A stretch of 53,952 nt of DNA from an uncultured Clostridia bacterium (GTDB taxonomy: Bacteria; Bacillota; Clostridia; Oscillospirales; Acutalibacteraceae). Of the stretch, positions 43,336 through 51,658 are shown piece after piece; position 1 is the first letter of the stretch; each line of letters opens with the position of its first letter. The notes beneath the pieces were generated by a model. The model made no database searches, was not told the origin of the DNA, and saw only the letters and a program-made list of their open reading frames with translations. Location: positions 1 through 53,952 of the forward strand of contig CALFTO010000106.1 of assembly GCA_937916195.1 (NCBI GenBank), in the 5' to 3' direction. Made by a program: the position numbers and the translations under genes.

Positions 43336-45390
43336 GTGAAAAGACCTTTTGCGGTGATTGGCTTTTCAATGCTCTTCGTGACTCTTATTTTTTACAATAT
43401 TTCATTCAAAGCATCTGTTGCTCTCACAATTGGGGCAACAGTTATTTTTTGTTTGTGTTTACCCTTTAAGGCTATGCGCAAGAATAAATTTCTTCTGTTT
43501 TCACTTGCATCGGTTATTGCTTTTTCTTTAACTTTTACACTTTGTCAACATCAATTCATAACTGCTGAAAAGAATATGGGCGAAACTGTTGAAATTCGAG
43601 GAGTTGTCTGTCAAACACCCACACATTCAGATTACGCTCACACTTATATAATTAAGTTAGAAAACGAGAATTACAAGGTGCGTTACGTAACAGAGGATAA
43701 CCGATTTTTTACCGAAGGCACAATAGTTAGCGGGACTCTCAAAAGAGATGTGAGCGAATATGTAGAAAGTGATTTTCTTGACTCGTCCCTTGCCTCAAAG
43801 GTTTTTTTCACTTTTTTTGAAACAGATGAGTTTCGTCTTGAGCGAACGGGTGAGACTGATTTAGTTTATAAAACTTTAGGTGAAATAAAAAGCGCATTTA
43901 CAAACATTACTTACACATATCTTCCGAGTGAAAACGGCGGAATTGCCAATGCAATGACAATCGGTGACCGTTCGGGGATAGAAAAATCCACAACTGAACA
44001 GTTCAACTATGCAGGCTCGTCGCATCTTCTTGTTGTGTCAGGCTTGCATTTAAGCTTATGGGCGTTTGGAGTAATTAAGCTTTTGAGCAAAGACTCAATT
44101 TTGAGAAGATATTCGGTGCTCATTTCCCTTGCGGTATTACTTTTCTATTCTACACTTACGGGGTTTTCGGTCTCGGTAATCCGCGCGGGTGTAATGGTAG
44201 CCACGGTCATCGTTGCCAAAGCTTTACATTGCGATGCAGATAGTCTCAACTCCATTGGTGCAGGAGTTACTGTTATTATGATTTCAAATCCCTTTGCGGC
44301 ATATTCGGTGTCGCTTTGGTTTACAGTTCTTTCAACTGTGGGAATTTTAGTGCTTCAAAAACCTCTTGAAAAGTGGCTTTACTCAACCTCGGTGGGTAAA
44401 AGACTAAGCAAATATTCAGTTTGCAGATTTTTAATTTCTTCTTCAACGGTGTCCCTAAGTGCAACAATTTGCACTTTGCCTGTGTTTATTGTAAAATTTG
44501 AGTTTTTGCCTTGGGCGTCGGTGCTTTCAAATATTCTTATGGTTGACGCGGCAATGATTGTTATGGTTACTACCGTTTTGGGTGCGTTTTTTCATTGCTT
44601 GCATATTTTTCCATTGGCACAACTTACCTATTGGGTTTCAGGTACACTCAGCGGATTTCTTCGCCTTTGTGCCGAGAAAATCGGACTTGCCGAGTGGTCG
44701 GGCTTGCCCATGTCAAATGACTATTATAAAGAATTTCTTATAATAATGGTTGTATGTGTGGTCTTTGCGTATTTTATGCGAAAAAGAATTCCTCATATTA
44801 TAAAAAATGTATCCGTTGTATTATCAATAATTTTTATTTTGGTTTCGTTTTTCTCGGTGCTTCACGATTACAACACTCCTACAGTTGAAATATGCGAATT
44901 TAACTCACAGTCTATAATACACATTAATTATAAGCACCAAAGTGTAATAATCGGTTGCACGGGCAAAACAAGCGTTAATTGGCTTAAAGATGTTTTGAAC
45001 CGTCACGGGCAAAAATCCCCCGAATTACTTGTTGTAACTGATATAAACGACCTTACCTTTTCACAAGTCTCAAATTATCAGCAGACCTTTTACTTTTCAA
45101 AGGTCGCTTTCTGTGGCGAGGGACTTGCTATGTATGAAGAAGCCGACAAAAACATCAGCTCTGTTAATCTTGGCGGAGATTTCAAAATAAACCTTTCACA
45201 ATATGAAGAATATATAGAGTTTTCTTACAATGGTAAAAATATTGTCTATATTTGCGACGAAACAGAAGAAAATCCCTTTAAAAATGAAAAAGGATATGAT
45301 ACAATAATTACATATGACGATTTAACGGCGTTTGAAGAAAATGAGTATGTTAAAATAACTGCGGGCGAAACCGCAATCATAGAATTTTGA
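43336..45390 (+). CDS. comEC: ComEC/Rec2 DNA-uptake channel
   Basis: A 684-residue membrane protein of natural competence that moves single-stranded DNA through the membrane. It has an N-terminal DUF4131-like/OB part (about 80-160), the competence domain (about 190-480; the block SSHLLVVSGLHLSLWAFG is typical) and a shortened C-terminal part (about 520-684) like the metallo-beta-lactamase domain, in which the HxHxDH motif is not visible, so nuclease activity is doubtful. The start is GTG 43336, 9 bp after AAGGAG. holA follows by 15 bp. Confidence 0.9.
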   Translation: MKRPFAVIGFSMLFVTLIFYNISFKASVALTIGATVIFCLCLPFKAMRKNKFLLFSLASVIAFSLTFTLCQHQFITAEKNMGETVEIRGVVCQTPTHSDYAHTYIIKLENENYKVRYVTEDNRFFTEGTIVSGTLKRDVSEYVESDFLDSSLASKVFFTFFETDEFRLERTGETDLVYKTLGEIKSAFTNITYTYLPSENGGIANAMTIGDRSGIEKSTTEQFNYAGSSHLLVVSGLHLSLWAFGVIKLLSKDSILRRYSVLISLAVLLFYSTLTGFSVSVIRAGVMVATVIVAKALHCDADSLNSIGAGVTVIMISNPFAAYSVSLWFTVLSTVGILVLQKPLEKWLYSTSVGKRLSKYSVCRFLISSSTVSLSATICTLPVFIVKFEFLPWASVLSNILMVDAAMIVMVTTVLGAFFHCLHIFPLAQLTYWVSGTLSGFLRLCAEKIGLAEWSGLPMSNDYYKEFLIIMVVCVVFAYFMRKRIPHIIKNVSVVLSIIFILVSFFSVLHDYNTPTVEICEFNSQSIIHINYKHQSVIIGCTGKTSVNWLKDVLNRHGQKSPELLVVTDINDLTFSQVSNYQQTFYFSKVAFCGEGLAMYEEADKNISSVNLGGDFKINLSQYEEYIEFSYNGKNIVYICDETEENPFKNEKGYDTIITYDDLTAFEENEYVKITAGETAIIEF

Positions 45391-45405
45391 ACGGGAGAAG
45401 AATTT

Positions 45406-46446
45406 ATGCCTTTGCTCAAAGAGTATGACATCAAAAAACAGCTCAAAGAGAATAATATGTCAAATTGCTATCTCTTTTACGGCAGTGAAGACTACTTAAA
45501 GCAGTTTTATGTGAATAAAATTTGCGGAAAGTTTGTAACTCCCGGTAGTGAGACCTTTTCTTTGCGTAAATATGACGGTAAAGAAAACACCCTCGACGAA
45601 GTTCTTGAGGGTGCACAGTCCATGCCATTTATGAGTGAATACTGTGTGGTTATTGCACGCGATTTTGCACTTGATACCTTCGGCAACGACCAGAAAGAGC
45701 AGTTGTCGGCATATCTTCAAAACCCCGTTGACACTTCAATCGTAATTTTCTGGATGGACAGTATTGAAATCCAACCCAAAAATGCAAAATGGAAATGGGT
45801 TGTTGATAATTTCACAAAATTCGCTTCTGCAGTTGAGTTTGAAAAGCCCGACGGCAGAGAATTAAGAAAGATTATCTGTGCTTATGCACGTCGTCAAGGT
45901 TGCCTTATGAGCGACAGCGTTGCATCGTATCTTATTGAGCTTTCAGGTGACAGCCTTAATGTACTTTTCAACGAGGTGCAGAAGGCTTGTAACTTTGCGG
46001 GGCAGGGAAATGAGATTACAAAAGAGCATATCGAGGGTACTGCGGTGCGTTCGCTTGAGGCAAAGGTTTTCGATTTGTCAAAGCTTATTCTTTCTCACAA
46101 TGCACAGGGTGCTCTTGAACTTTTGCATACACTTATGCTTCAAAAAGCCGAGCCAATTGATATTTTCGGCGTAATTTTAATGTCATTTGTGGATATTTAT
46201 CGTGTAAAGCAATCTATTTCTGCAGGCGAAAGCGTAACACACCCCGCAAAATTCTTTGATTACAGAAACAAGGAATTCCGCCTTAAAAATGCTAATAGAT
46301 ATGCTTCAAAGCTTTCAGATGCACAGCTTCGAGAGTGCTTTGACTGCTTTGCAGATGCAGACCGAGCTCTTAAAAGCACAGCACAAAGCGGAGAATTGAT
46401 TTTAGAAAAGCTTATAGTTCAGATTTCTTTAATCATTGCAAGGTGA
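45406..46446 (+). CDS. holA: DNA polymerase III subunit delta
   Basis: The clamp-loader wrench that opens the sliding clamp, 346 residues. It has the AAA+-like fold without a working P-loop (CYLFYGSEDYLKQFYVNKI at the start) and the family middle block YLIELSGDSLNVLFNEVQKA. The comEC-holA order is common in Bacillota. GGGAG lies 8 bp before ATG 45406. Confidence 0.93.
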   Translation: MPLLKEYDIKKQLKENNMSNCYLFYGSEDYLKQFYVNKICGKFVTPGSETFSLRKYDGKENTLDEVLEGAQSMPFMSEYCVVIARDFALDTFGNDQKEQLSAYLQNPVDTSIVIFWMDSIEIQPKNAKWKWVVDNFTKFASAVEFEKPDGRELRKIICAYARRQGCLMSDSVASYLIELSGDSLNVLFNEVQKACNFAGQGNEITKEHIEGTAVRSLEAKVFDLSKLILSHNAQGALELLHTLMLQKAEPIDIFGVILMSFVDIYRVKQSISAGESVTHPAKFFDYRNKEFRLKNANRYASKLSDAQLRECFDCFADADRALKSTAQSGELILEKLIVQISLIIAR

Positions 46447-46450
46447 AAAT

Positions 46451-47047
46451 ATGATTAAAATAAACGAGGCAGTAATAGTTGAAGGAAAATACGATAAAAT
46501 AAAGCTGTCGGCAGTTCTTGATACGATTATCATTGAGACCGACGGCTTTGCCATATTTAAAGATAAAGAAAAGCAGAAGCTTATTCGTTTTTTGGCGGAA
46601 AAACGAGGAATAATAATTATGACGGACTCTGACTCGGCAGGGTTTAAAATACGCTCATTTATAAACGGAATTACCAAAAGAGATAATATAAAAAATGTTT
46701 ATATGCCCGATGTTTACGGCAAAGAAAAACGCAAAACCGAAGTTTCCAAAGAGGGTAAATTGGGCGTTGAGGGTATGAAAACAGAGGTTATTATGTCCGC
46801 ACTTGAAAAAGCGGGTGTGCTGTGTGCGGAAAACAGTAAAACCGAAAGCCGAGAAATTACCCGAACAGACTTTTTTGAAGACGGCATTAGCGGAAGAGAC
46901 AACAGTAGCGAAATTCGTAAGGCATTGGCAAAAGAATTAGATTTGCCTGAAAGAATTTCTGCTTCGTCACTTCTTAAAATAATCAACACATATTTAACTT
47001 ATGATGAATATAAGGACGCCGTAAACCGCGCGAAATCATCATTATAA
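46451..47047 (+). CDS. rnmV: Ribonuclease M5
   Basis: A 198-residue TOPRIM-domain nuclease that matures 5S rRNA precursors. EAVIVEGKYDKIKL holds the TOPRIM Glu and IIIMTDSDSAGFKIR the DxD. Low-GC Gram-positive bacteria carry this enzyme. ATG 46451 is 5 bp after AAGGTGA and 4 bp after the holA stop. Usually rnmV is followed by ksgA; here it is not. Confidence 0.93.
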   Translation: MIKINEAVIVEGKYDKIKLSAVLDTIIIETDGFAIFKDKEKQKLIRFLAEKRGIIIMTDSDSAGFKIRSFINGITKRDNIKNVYMPDVYGKEKRKTEVSKEGKLGVEGMKTEVIMSALEKAGVLCAENSKTESREITRTDFFEDGISGRDNSSEIRKALAKELDLPERISASSLLKIINTYLTYDEYKDAVNRAKSSL

Positions 47048-47150
47048 ATGTGTACAGAATGTAAAATTTAGCAAATACTATTCCTTTTTTCACGGTTTTA
47101 TGATAAAATAAATTATCCCTATGCGATAAAAAACACAGAGGTATATAGAT

Positions 47151-48935
47151 ATGACAAGAGAAAAGATTTTCCCTATTAACGAGCCTTTTTATGAAATCCC
47201 TCATATTACTACATTTAAAGAAATGATAGACAACAGCGAAAAGTTGTATTCTTCTCGTCCTGCTTTCAGATTAAGAAATAAGGACGGCGTTTATTATGAG
47301 GTGACCTATAAAAAATTCCGTCACGATATTTATTATCTTGGTAACAGCCTTATAAAAGACGGCTATTCACGTGCACACATTGCAGTTATAGGCGCAAACT
47401 CTTATAAATGGATGGTAACTTATCTTGCCACTACCTGCAGTAATAATGTTATTGTCCCCATTGACAAAGAACTTATGATTGATAATGTTATGGATATCTT
47501 AAAGGATTCCGATTCCGTTATGCTTTTTGGCGATAAGAAATTCATTACTGCAATTGAGAAGAGAAAAGACGAGCTTCCTGAGGGCTTTAAATTCTGTTGT
47601 TTTGATAATATTGATATTGATGGCGTAATTAAATTTGATGACTATGTGCAAGCAGGCAGAAACATCTATCACGACGGTAACAAAAACCTTTACGGTGTTA
47701 CGGTTAACAAAGACTCAATTGCTGCAATTCTTTTCACATCTGGCACAACGGGTGTTTCAAAGGGTGTTTGCCTTAGCCAATACAATATTTGCTATGATGT
47801 TACAAGTGTTTTGAGTGTTGTTAAGGTTTATCCTGAAGACCACAGCCTTTCTGTTCTTCCTATTCATCATACTTATGAATGTGCAATTGATTTAGCCTTG
47901 CTCACATCAGGTGCGTGTATAAGTTTTGGTCGCGGACTTCGTTATATTGTACACGATTTAAAAGAGGTTGGTCCTACCATATTCGTTGCGGTTCCTCTTA
48001 TGATAGAGAAGTTTCACGCAAAAATTATGAAGAAGATTAAAGACAAGAACGTCGGCAGAGTAATTTTCAAGGTCGGCAAATACGCTTCAAGAGCGGGTAG
48101 ACTTTTAGGCACAAACAAAGTGGGAAGAAGCCTTTTCAACGAGGTTATTCAAACCTTTGGTGGCAATCTTCGTCTTATTGTTACGGGCGCTTCTGCAATC
48201 GACCCGCGAGTTGTTGAAGATTTCATCACAATGGGTGTTGATATCTATATTGGCTACGGCCTTACGGAAACCTCACCGATTTTATCAGTTAATAACGATA
48301 AACTTATGCTTACCAATTCAGTTGGAACACCTCTTCCGGGTGTTGAAATGAAAATTCACAATCCCGACGATTTGGGTGTTGGCGAAATCTGGGCAAGAGG
48401 TCCTATGGTAATGAAGGGTTATTATAAAAACCCTGAAGCAACTGCACAAGTGCTCACTCCTGACGGTTGGTTCAAAACAGGTGACCTTGGTGTTGTTGAT
48501 GAGAATAACTGTTACAGAATTACAGGACGTTGCAAGAATGTTATCGTTACAAAGAACGGTAAAAATATCTTCCCCGAAGAAGTTGAGCTTTACCTTAATA
48601 ACAATCCGTTCATTGAAGAAAGTATGGTTTACGGTGAAGAAAGCGGAAACGACGAGACAACAGTTTCTGCACAGATTTATCCCAACTATGAAATGATTAA
48701 GGAAAATCTTAAGCGTCAGGAACTCACTCAGGAAGAAATCCGTAATTCTATTGCCGAGGCAATTAAAGAAGTTAACCAGAAGCTTCCTAACTATAAAAAG
48801 ATTATGAAGTTTGATGTTCGTGAAAACGAATTCATCAAAACTACTACAAAGAAAATCAAGCGTCAGGCTAATATTGACGAGCAAAAGGCTGCAAAAGAAG
48901 CTGAAGCGCAAGAAAACACAGAAACAAAGGAATAA
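47151..48935 (+). CDS. Long-chain acyl-CoA synthetase (AMP-forming ligase)
   Basis: A 594-residue ANL-superfamily enzyme that activates a carboxylic acid with ATP and usually CoA. Motifs: AAILFTSGTTGVSKGV (P-loop), IYIGYGLTETSPI (adenine-binding) and GWFKTGDLGVVDENNCYRITGR (hinge), with a late KTTTKKIKRQ segment carrying the catalytic Lys. The start is ATG 47151 behind AGAGGT. Substrate may be a fatty acid for phospholipid recycling; not determined. Confidence 0.9.
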   Translation: MTREKIFPINEPFYEIPHITTFKEMIDNSEKLYSSRPAFRLRNKDGVYYEVTYKKFRHDIYYLGNSLIKDGYSRAHIAVIGANSYKWMVTYLATTCSNNVIVPIDKELMIDNVMDILKDSDSVMLFGDKKFITAIEKRKDELPEGFKFCCFDNIDIDGVIKFDDYVQAGRNIYHDGNKNLYGVTVNKDSIAAILFTSGTTGVSKGVCLSQYNICYDVTSVLSVVKVYPEDHSLSVLPIHHTYECAIDLALLTSGACISFGRGLRYIVHDLKEVGPTIFVAVPLMIEKFHAKIMKKIKDKNVGRVIFKVGKYASRAGRLLGTNKVGRSLFNEVIQTFGGNLRLIVTGASAIDPRVVEDFITMGVDIYIGYGLTETSPILSVNNDKLMLTNSVGTPLPGVEMKIHNPDDLGVGEIWARGPMVMKGYYKNPEATAQVLTPDGWFKTGDLGVVDENNCYRITGRCKNVIVTKNGKNIFPEEVELYLNNNPFIEESMVYGEESGNDETTVSAQIYPNYEMIKENLKRQELTQEEIRNSIAEAIKEVNQKLPNYKKIMKFDVRENEFIKTTTKKIKRQANIDEQKAAKEAEAQENTETKE

Positions 48936-48940
48936 TCAAA

Positions 48941-49531
48941 ATGATTTTAGGGTATGATAACACCGAAAATTTTTCAAACGGTCTCAAAGTAATGGCTTTA
49001 ATGGGCTCACCCCGTAAAAGCGGATACACTGCAAAGCTTTTGGGAACTCTGCTTCGTGAATTCCCAAAGGGCACACAGATTGAAATCGTAAATCTTTATG
49101 AGCTTAATCCCATTCCCTGTAATGCCTGCGGTTATTGCAAAGCGGGTAATGGTTGCTCAAAAAAAGACCTTGAAGAATTCTTTAAAAAATTTGAAACGGC
49201 AGATGTAATTGTTTTTGCAACACCAATATATTTTATGGGTGTTCCCGCACCGATGAAGGCGCTAATTGACCGTTTTCAGCGTTATTATGAGGCTCGCTTC
49301 CGCAGAAATGTGAAGCACCCCATTGAAAAACGCAGAAAAGCCGCATTGATTGTAACAAGCGGCAGTGACGGTGAAGTGGGCTTTGAGGTTGTAAAGCATC
49401 AGCTTCTTCAGGCGTTCAGTGTACTTAACATAGAATTGGGAGGAGCAATGCTCGCCCGCAATACCGATAAATGCGGTGTTGACAAAATGGACATAGAAAA
49501 AGCAAAATCACTTTATAGGAGCGTGAGATAA
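48941..49531 (+). CDS. Flavodoxin-fold NADPH-dependent FMN reductase-like oxidoreductase
   Basis: A 196-residue protein with an FMN-binding loop (ALMGSPRKSGYTAKLLG) near residue 20 and a Cys cluster (PCNACGYCKAGNGCSKKD) near residues 59-76, as in iron-sulfur flavoprotein-type reductases, although the spacing is not exactly the CxxCxxCx5-7C of that group. ATPIYFMGVPAPMKALIDR is the second family block. It starts 5 bp after the acyl-CoA synthetase and ends 0 bp before thioredoxin. Confidence 0.86.
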   Translation: MILGYDNTENFSNGLKVMALMGSPRKSGYTAKLLGTLLREFPKGTQIEIVNLYELNPIPCNACGYCKAGNGCSKKDLEEFFKKFETADVIVFATPIYFMGVPAPMKALIDRFQRYYEARFRRNVKHPIEKRRKAALIVTSGSDGEVGFEVVKHQLLQAFSVLNIELGGAMLARNTDKCGVDKMDIEKAKSLYRSVR

Positions 49532-49843
49532 ATGTCAGTTATAAAATTAACTCTTGAAAATTTCGCACAGGAAGTACTTAAAAGCGACAAGCCCGTACTT
49601 GTTGATTTTTATGCAGATTGGTGTGGCCCTTGTCAGATGATGGCACGCGAAATTGACGAATTTGCAGAAGAGACCGAAAAGGTTAAGGTTTGTAAGCTCA
49701 ATGTTGATGAATCAACAGACCTTGCAATGACATTCGGTGTTATGAGTATTCCCACCGTTATTCTTTTTGAAAACGGACAGGAAGTAAAACGATTTGTTGG
49801 TGCTAAAGAAAAAGACCAGATTGCAGAATTCTGCGGGGAATAA
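49532..49843 (+). CDS. trxA: Thioredoxin
   Basis: A 103-residue canonical thioredoxin with the active site ADWCGPCQMM and cis-Pro in SIPTVILFENG. The ATG directly follows the stop of the flavodoxin-fold gene. Together the two form a small redox pair; no thioredoxin reductase is near. Confidence 0.95.
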   Translation: MSVIKLTLENFAQEVLKSDKPVLVDFYADWCGPCQMMAREIDEFAEETEKVKVCKLNVDESTDLAMTFGVMSIPTVILFENGQEVKRFVGAKEKDQIAEFCGE

Positions 49844-49857
49844 GAAGCAAAAGCAAA

Positions 49858-49891
49858 ACGGCAGAGATTAATTTCTCTGCCGTAATTTTTT
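49858..49891. terminator. Bidirectional terminator after trxA
   Basis: 10-bp perfect stem ACGGCAGAGA/TCTCTGCCGT with a 6-nt loop, then AATTTTTT; shared with the convergent flavin reductase gene. Confidence 0.88.
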
Positions 49892-49897
49892 GCTATT

Positions 49898-50398
49898 CTA
49901 TTCTTCAACTATCACTTTGACAATTTCACCCACATAAATTCTGTGGAAATCGTTGTTGGCATAGTTTTTCATAATGCTTTCATCAAGAAAGCCTGCGGGG
50001 GACATATCTTGATATGCCAACTTTTTCATAACAATCGTGATTTTTGCCTGCTCAAAATCAACGGCGTTACCTAAATCAACCGGCACAAAGTTTGTTGCTT
50101 CCATTTTGTCGATGTCGCGTCCCGATTTGCTTCCGCAGATGCCGAGCTCTTTTTTATATTCACCACCGAAGAATGAAAGAGAGAAGTATTCATTCTTTTC
50201 AATGAATTCAAAGGTGTATCTCTGTGGGCGAACAAAAACAAAGCCCACATCTTTATTCCAGAGCTCACCCACACCGCCCCAACTTACAGTCATTGTGTTG
50301 AAGTTGTCAATTGTGCCCGCTGTGAGCAAAGCCCAATCCTCACTTAACATTTTTATAAAATTACTTTGCAAATCTCTTATACTGATTTCTTTTTTCAT
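49898..50398 (-). CDS. Flavin reductase-like FMN-binding protein
   Basis: A 166-residue split-barrel flavoprotein of the flavin reductase/FMN-binding family. NTMTVSWGGVGELWNKD and RPQRYTFEFIEKNEYFSLSF fit the FMN-binding region, and GSKSGRDIDKMEA fits the second loop. The partner is unknown. ATG 50398 follows AGAGGTAA, and a TTGTAT-17-TATAAT promoter lies upstream. Confidence 0.86.
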   Translation of the reverse strand: MKKEISIRDLQSNFIKMLSEDWALLTAGTIDNFNTMTVSWGGVGELWNKDVGFVFVRPQRYTFEFIEKNEYFSLSFFGGEYKKELGICGSKSGRDIDKMEATNFVPVDLGNAVDFEQAKITIVMKKLAYQDMSPAGFLDESIMKNYANNDFHRIYVGEIVKVIVEE

Positions 50399-50437
50399 AT
50401 TAAAATTACCTCTTTTTGTTAAAATTTTACTTGCAAT

Positions 50438-50466
50438 ATTATATACCTAAAATAACAAAAATACAA
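50438..50466 (-). promoter_or_regulatory. Sigma-A type promoter, flavin reductase gene
   Basis: Minus-strand TTGTAT (50466-50461), 17 bp, TATAAT (50443-50438). Confidence 0.75.
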
Positions 50467-50510
50467 CTCATTAAGTTTTCAGATAAAAAACATCTATGCA
50501 CAAATTGTCG

Positions 50511-50539
50511 AAAACCTTTGTAAAATCTCACAAAGTTTT
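50511..50539. promoter_or_regulatory. Operator-like inverted repeat upstream of the XRE gene
   Basis: CTTTGT (50516-50521) and ACAAAG (50530-50535), extended by AAAAC/GTTTT outside with one bulged C. It lies between the divergent flavin reductase and XRE genes and could bind the XRE regulator itself. Confidence 0.35.
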
Positions 50540-50598
50540 AGAGAAAAGTTTGTATAGTTATTTTTATTCTACATCTTTCTTTTAATTTTATTTTGTGG

Positions 50599-50604
50599 TA
50601 ATAT
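50599..50604 (+). promoter_or_regulatory. Possible extended -10 box, XRE-nth operon
   Basis: TGG directly followed by TAATAT, 45 bp before the XRE start; the -35 region (TTTCTT) is weak. Confidence 0.4.
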
Positions 50605-50648
50605 ATCTGCACGTCTCTAAAAAGACATAGATATGAGGGTGTAATTAG

Positions 50649-50873
50649 ATGGAATTCAGTGAAAGATTAAAATATCTGAGATGCGCAAAAATCCCCACAA
50701 TAACACAGAAAGACCTTGCAAATGCCTTAGGCATTACTCAACGCAAGGTTTCGTTTATGGAAACAGGTACAACCGAGCCGTCTTTGGGCGACATTAAGGC
50801 ACTTTGTAAGTATTTTAATGTGTCGGCAGATTATCTTCTCGGTTTGCCCAAAAATATGAATTATCCGGAGTAA
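50649..50873 (+). CDS. XRE-family helix-turn-helix regulator
   Basis: A 74-residue protein that is almost only a Cro/CI-type HTH (about 5-65): TQKDLANALGITQRKVSFME holds the HTH, and YFNVSADYLLGLP is the usual end of the domain. It is probably a small transcription regulator, perhaps of itself or of the divergent flavin reductase. AGGGTG lies before the ATG. nth begins 3 bp after it. Confidence 0.88.
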   Translation: MEFSERLKYLRCAKIPTITQKDLANALGITQRKVSFMETGTTEPSLGDIKALCKYFNVSADYLLGLPKNMNYPE

Positions 50874-50876
50874 GCT

Positions 50877-51506
50877 ATGACTAAAAAAGAACGTGCAAGA
50901 CTTCTTGTGGACGCTCTAAAAAATGAATATCCCGATGCAATTTGCAGTTTAACGGCTGAAAATCCCTTTGAATTGCTCGTCGCAACAAGACTTTCTGCAC
51001 AGTGCACAGATGCGCGTGTAAATCTTGTAACTCCCGCACTTTTTGCAAAATACAGAACACTTGACGATTATGTAAATGCCGATGTGAAGGATATTGAAGA
51101 CATTATTCACTCTTGTGGTTTTTATCACGGTAAGGCGAGAGATATAATCGAAATGGCAAGGGGAGTGCGCGACCGTTTCGGCGGTGTTGTGCCCGATAAT
51201 ATTGACGATTTGACCTCTTTGCAGGGTGTGGGCAGAAAAACTGCGAATTTGATTGTGGGCGACGTTTACGGTAAGCCCGCAGTTGTGGCAGATACTCATT
51301 TAATCCGACTTACAAACAGAATGGGGTTAGTGGATACAAAGGACCCGAAGAAAGTTGAGACAGAGCTTCGCAAAATTCTTCCGCCTGAAGAAAGTAATGA
51401 CTTCTGTCATCGCTGTGTCCTCCACGGCAGAGCAGTCTGTACCGCTCGTAAGGCTTATTGCGAAAAATGCGTAGCAAATGAATACTGTAAAAAGATTATA
51501 AAATAA
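50877..51506 (+). CDS. nth: Endonuclease III
   Basis: A 209-residue DNA glycosylase/AP lyase for oxidised pyrimidines. The helix-hairpin-helix block LQGVGRKTANLI contains the catalytic Lys, and PAVVADTHLIRL the catalytic Asp. Near the C-terminus C-x6-C-x2-C-x5-C binds the [4Fe-4S] cluster. Length is normal. The start is ATG 50877, 3 bp after the regulator. Confidence 0.96.
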   Translation: MTKKERARLLVDALKNEYPDAICSLTAENPFELLVATRLSAQCTDARVNLVTPALFAKYRTLDDYVNADVKDIEDIIHSCGFYHGKARDIIEMARGVRDRFGGVVPDNIDDLTSLQGVGRKTANLIVGDVYGKPAVVADTHLIRLTNRMGLVDTKDPKKVETELRKILPPEESNDFCHRCVLHGRAVCTARKAYCEKCVANEYCKKIIK

Positions 51507-51509
51507 ATT

Positions 51510-51537
51510 TGCGGGTAAGGTTTCTTGCCCGCATTTT
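51510..51537 (+). terminator. Terminator after nth
   Basis: 9-bp stem GCGGGTAAG/CTTGCCCGC (one G-T pair) with a 4-nt loop, followed by ATTTTATA. Confidence 0.8.
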
Positions 51538-51561
51538 ATAATAGGCGTCGCAGACCCGACG

Positions 51562-51589
51562 TTTTGCATTTTGCGTTTTGCACTTTGCA
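51562..51589 (+). repeat. Heptad tandem repeat (YTTTGCR)x4
   Basis: Units TTTTGCA, TTTTGCG, TTTTGCA, CTTTGCA. The left flank (GCAGACCCGACG) resembles that of the array at 53596 (GCAGTTCCGACA). Confidence 0.75.
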
Positions 51590-51597
51590 TTTATATA

Positions 51598-51627
51598 TTG
51601 TATTTTTACAACAATATATGTTATACT
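51598..51627 (+). promoter_or_regulatory. Possible sigma-A promoter, unknown membrane protein gene
   Basis: TTGTAT (51598-51603), 18 bp, TATACT (51622-51627), directly after the heptad array. Confidence 0.5.
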
Positions 51628-51658
51628 ATTTACATAATATGGAAACGAGGTAAAATTT

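Noticed and set aside
48318..48911. 197-codon minus-strand ORF
   Set aside because: Antisense to the acyl-CoA synthetase gene, whose motifs are intact; shadow ORF.
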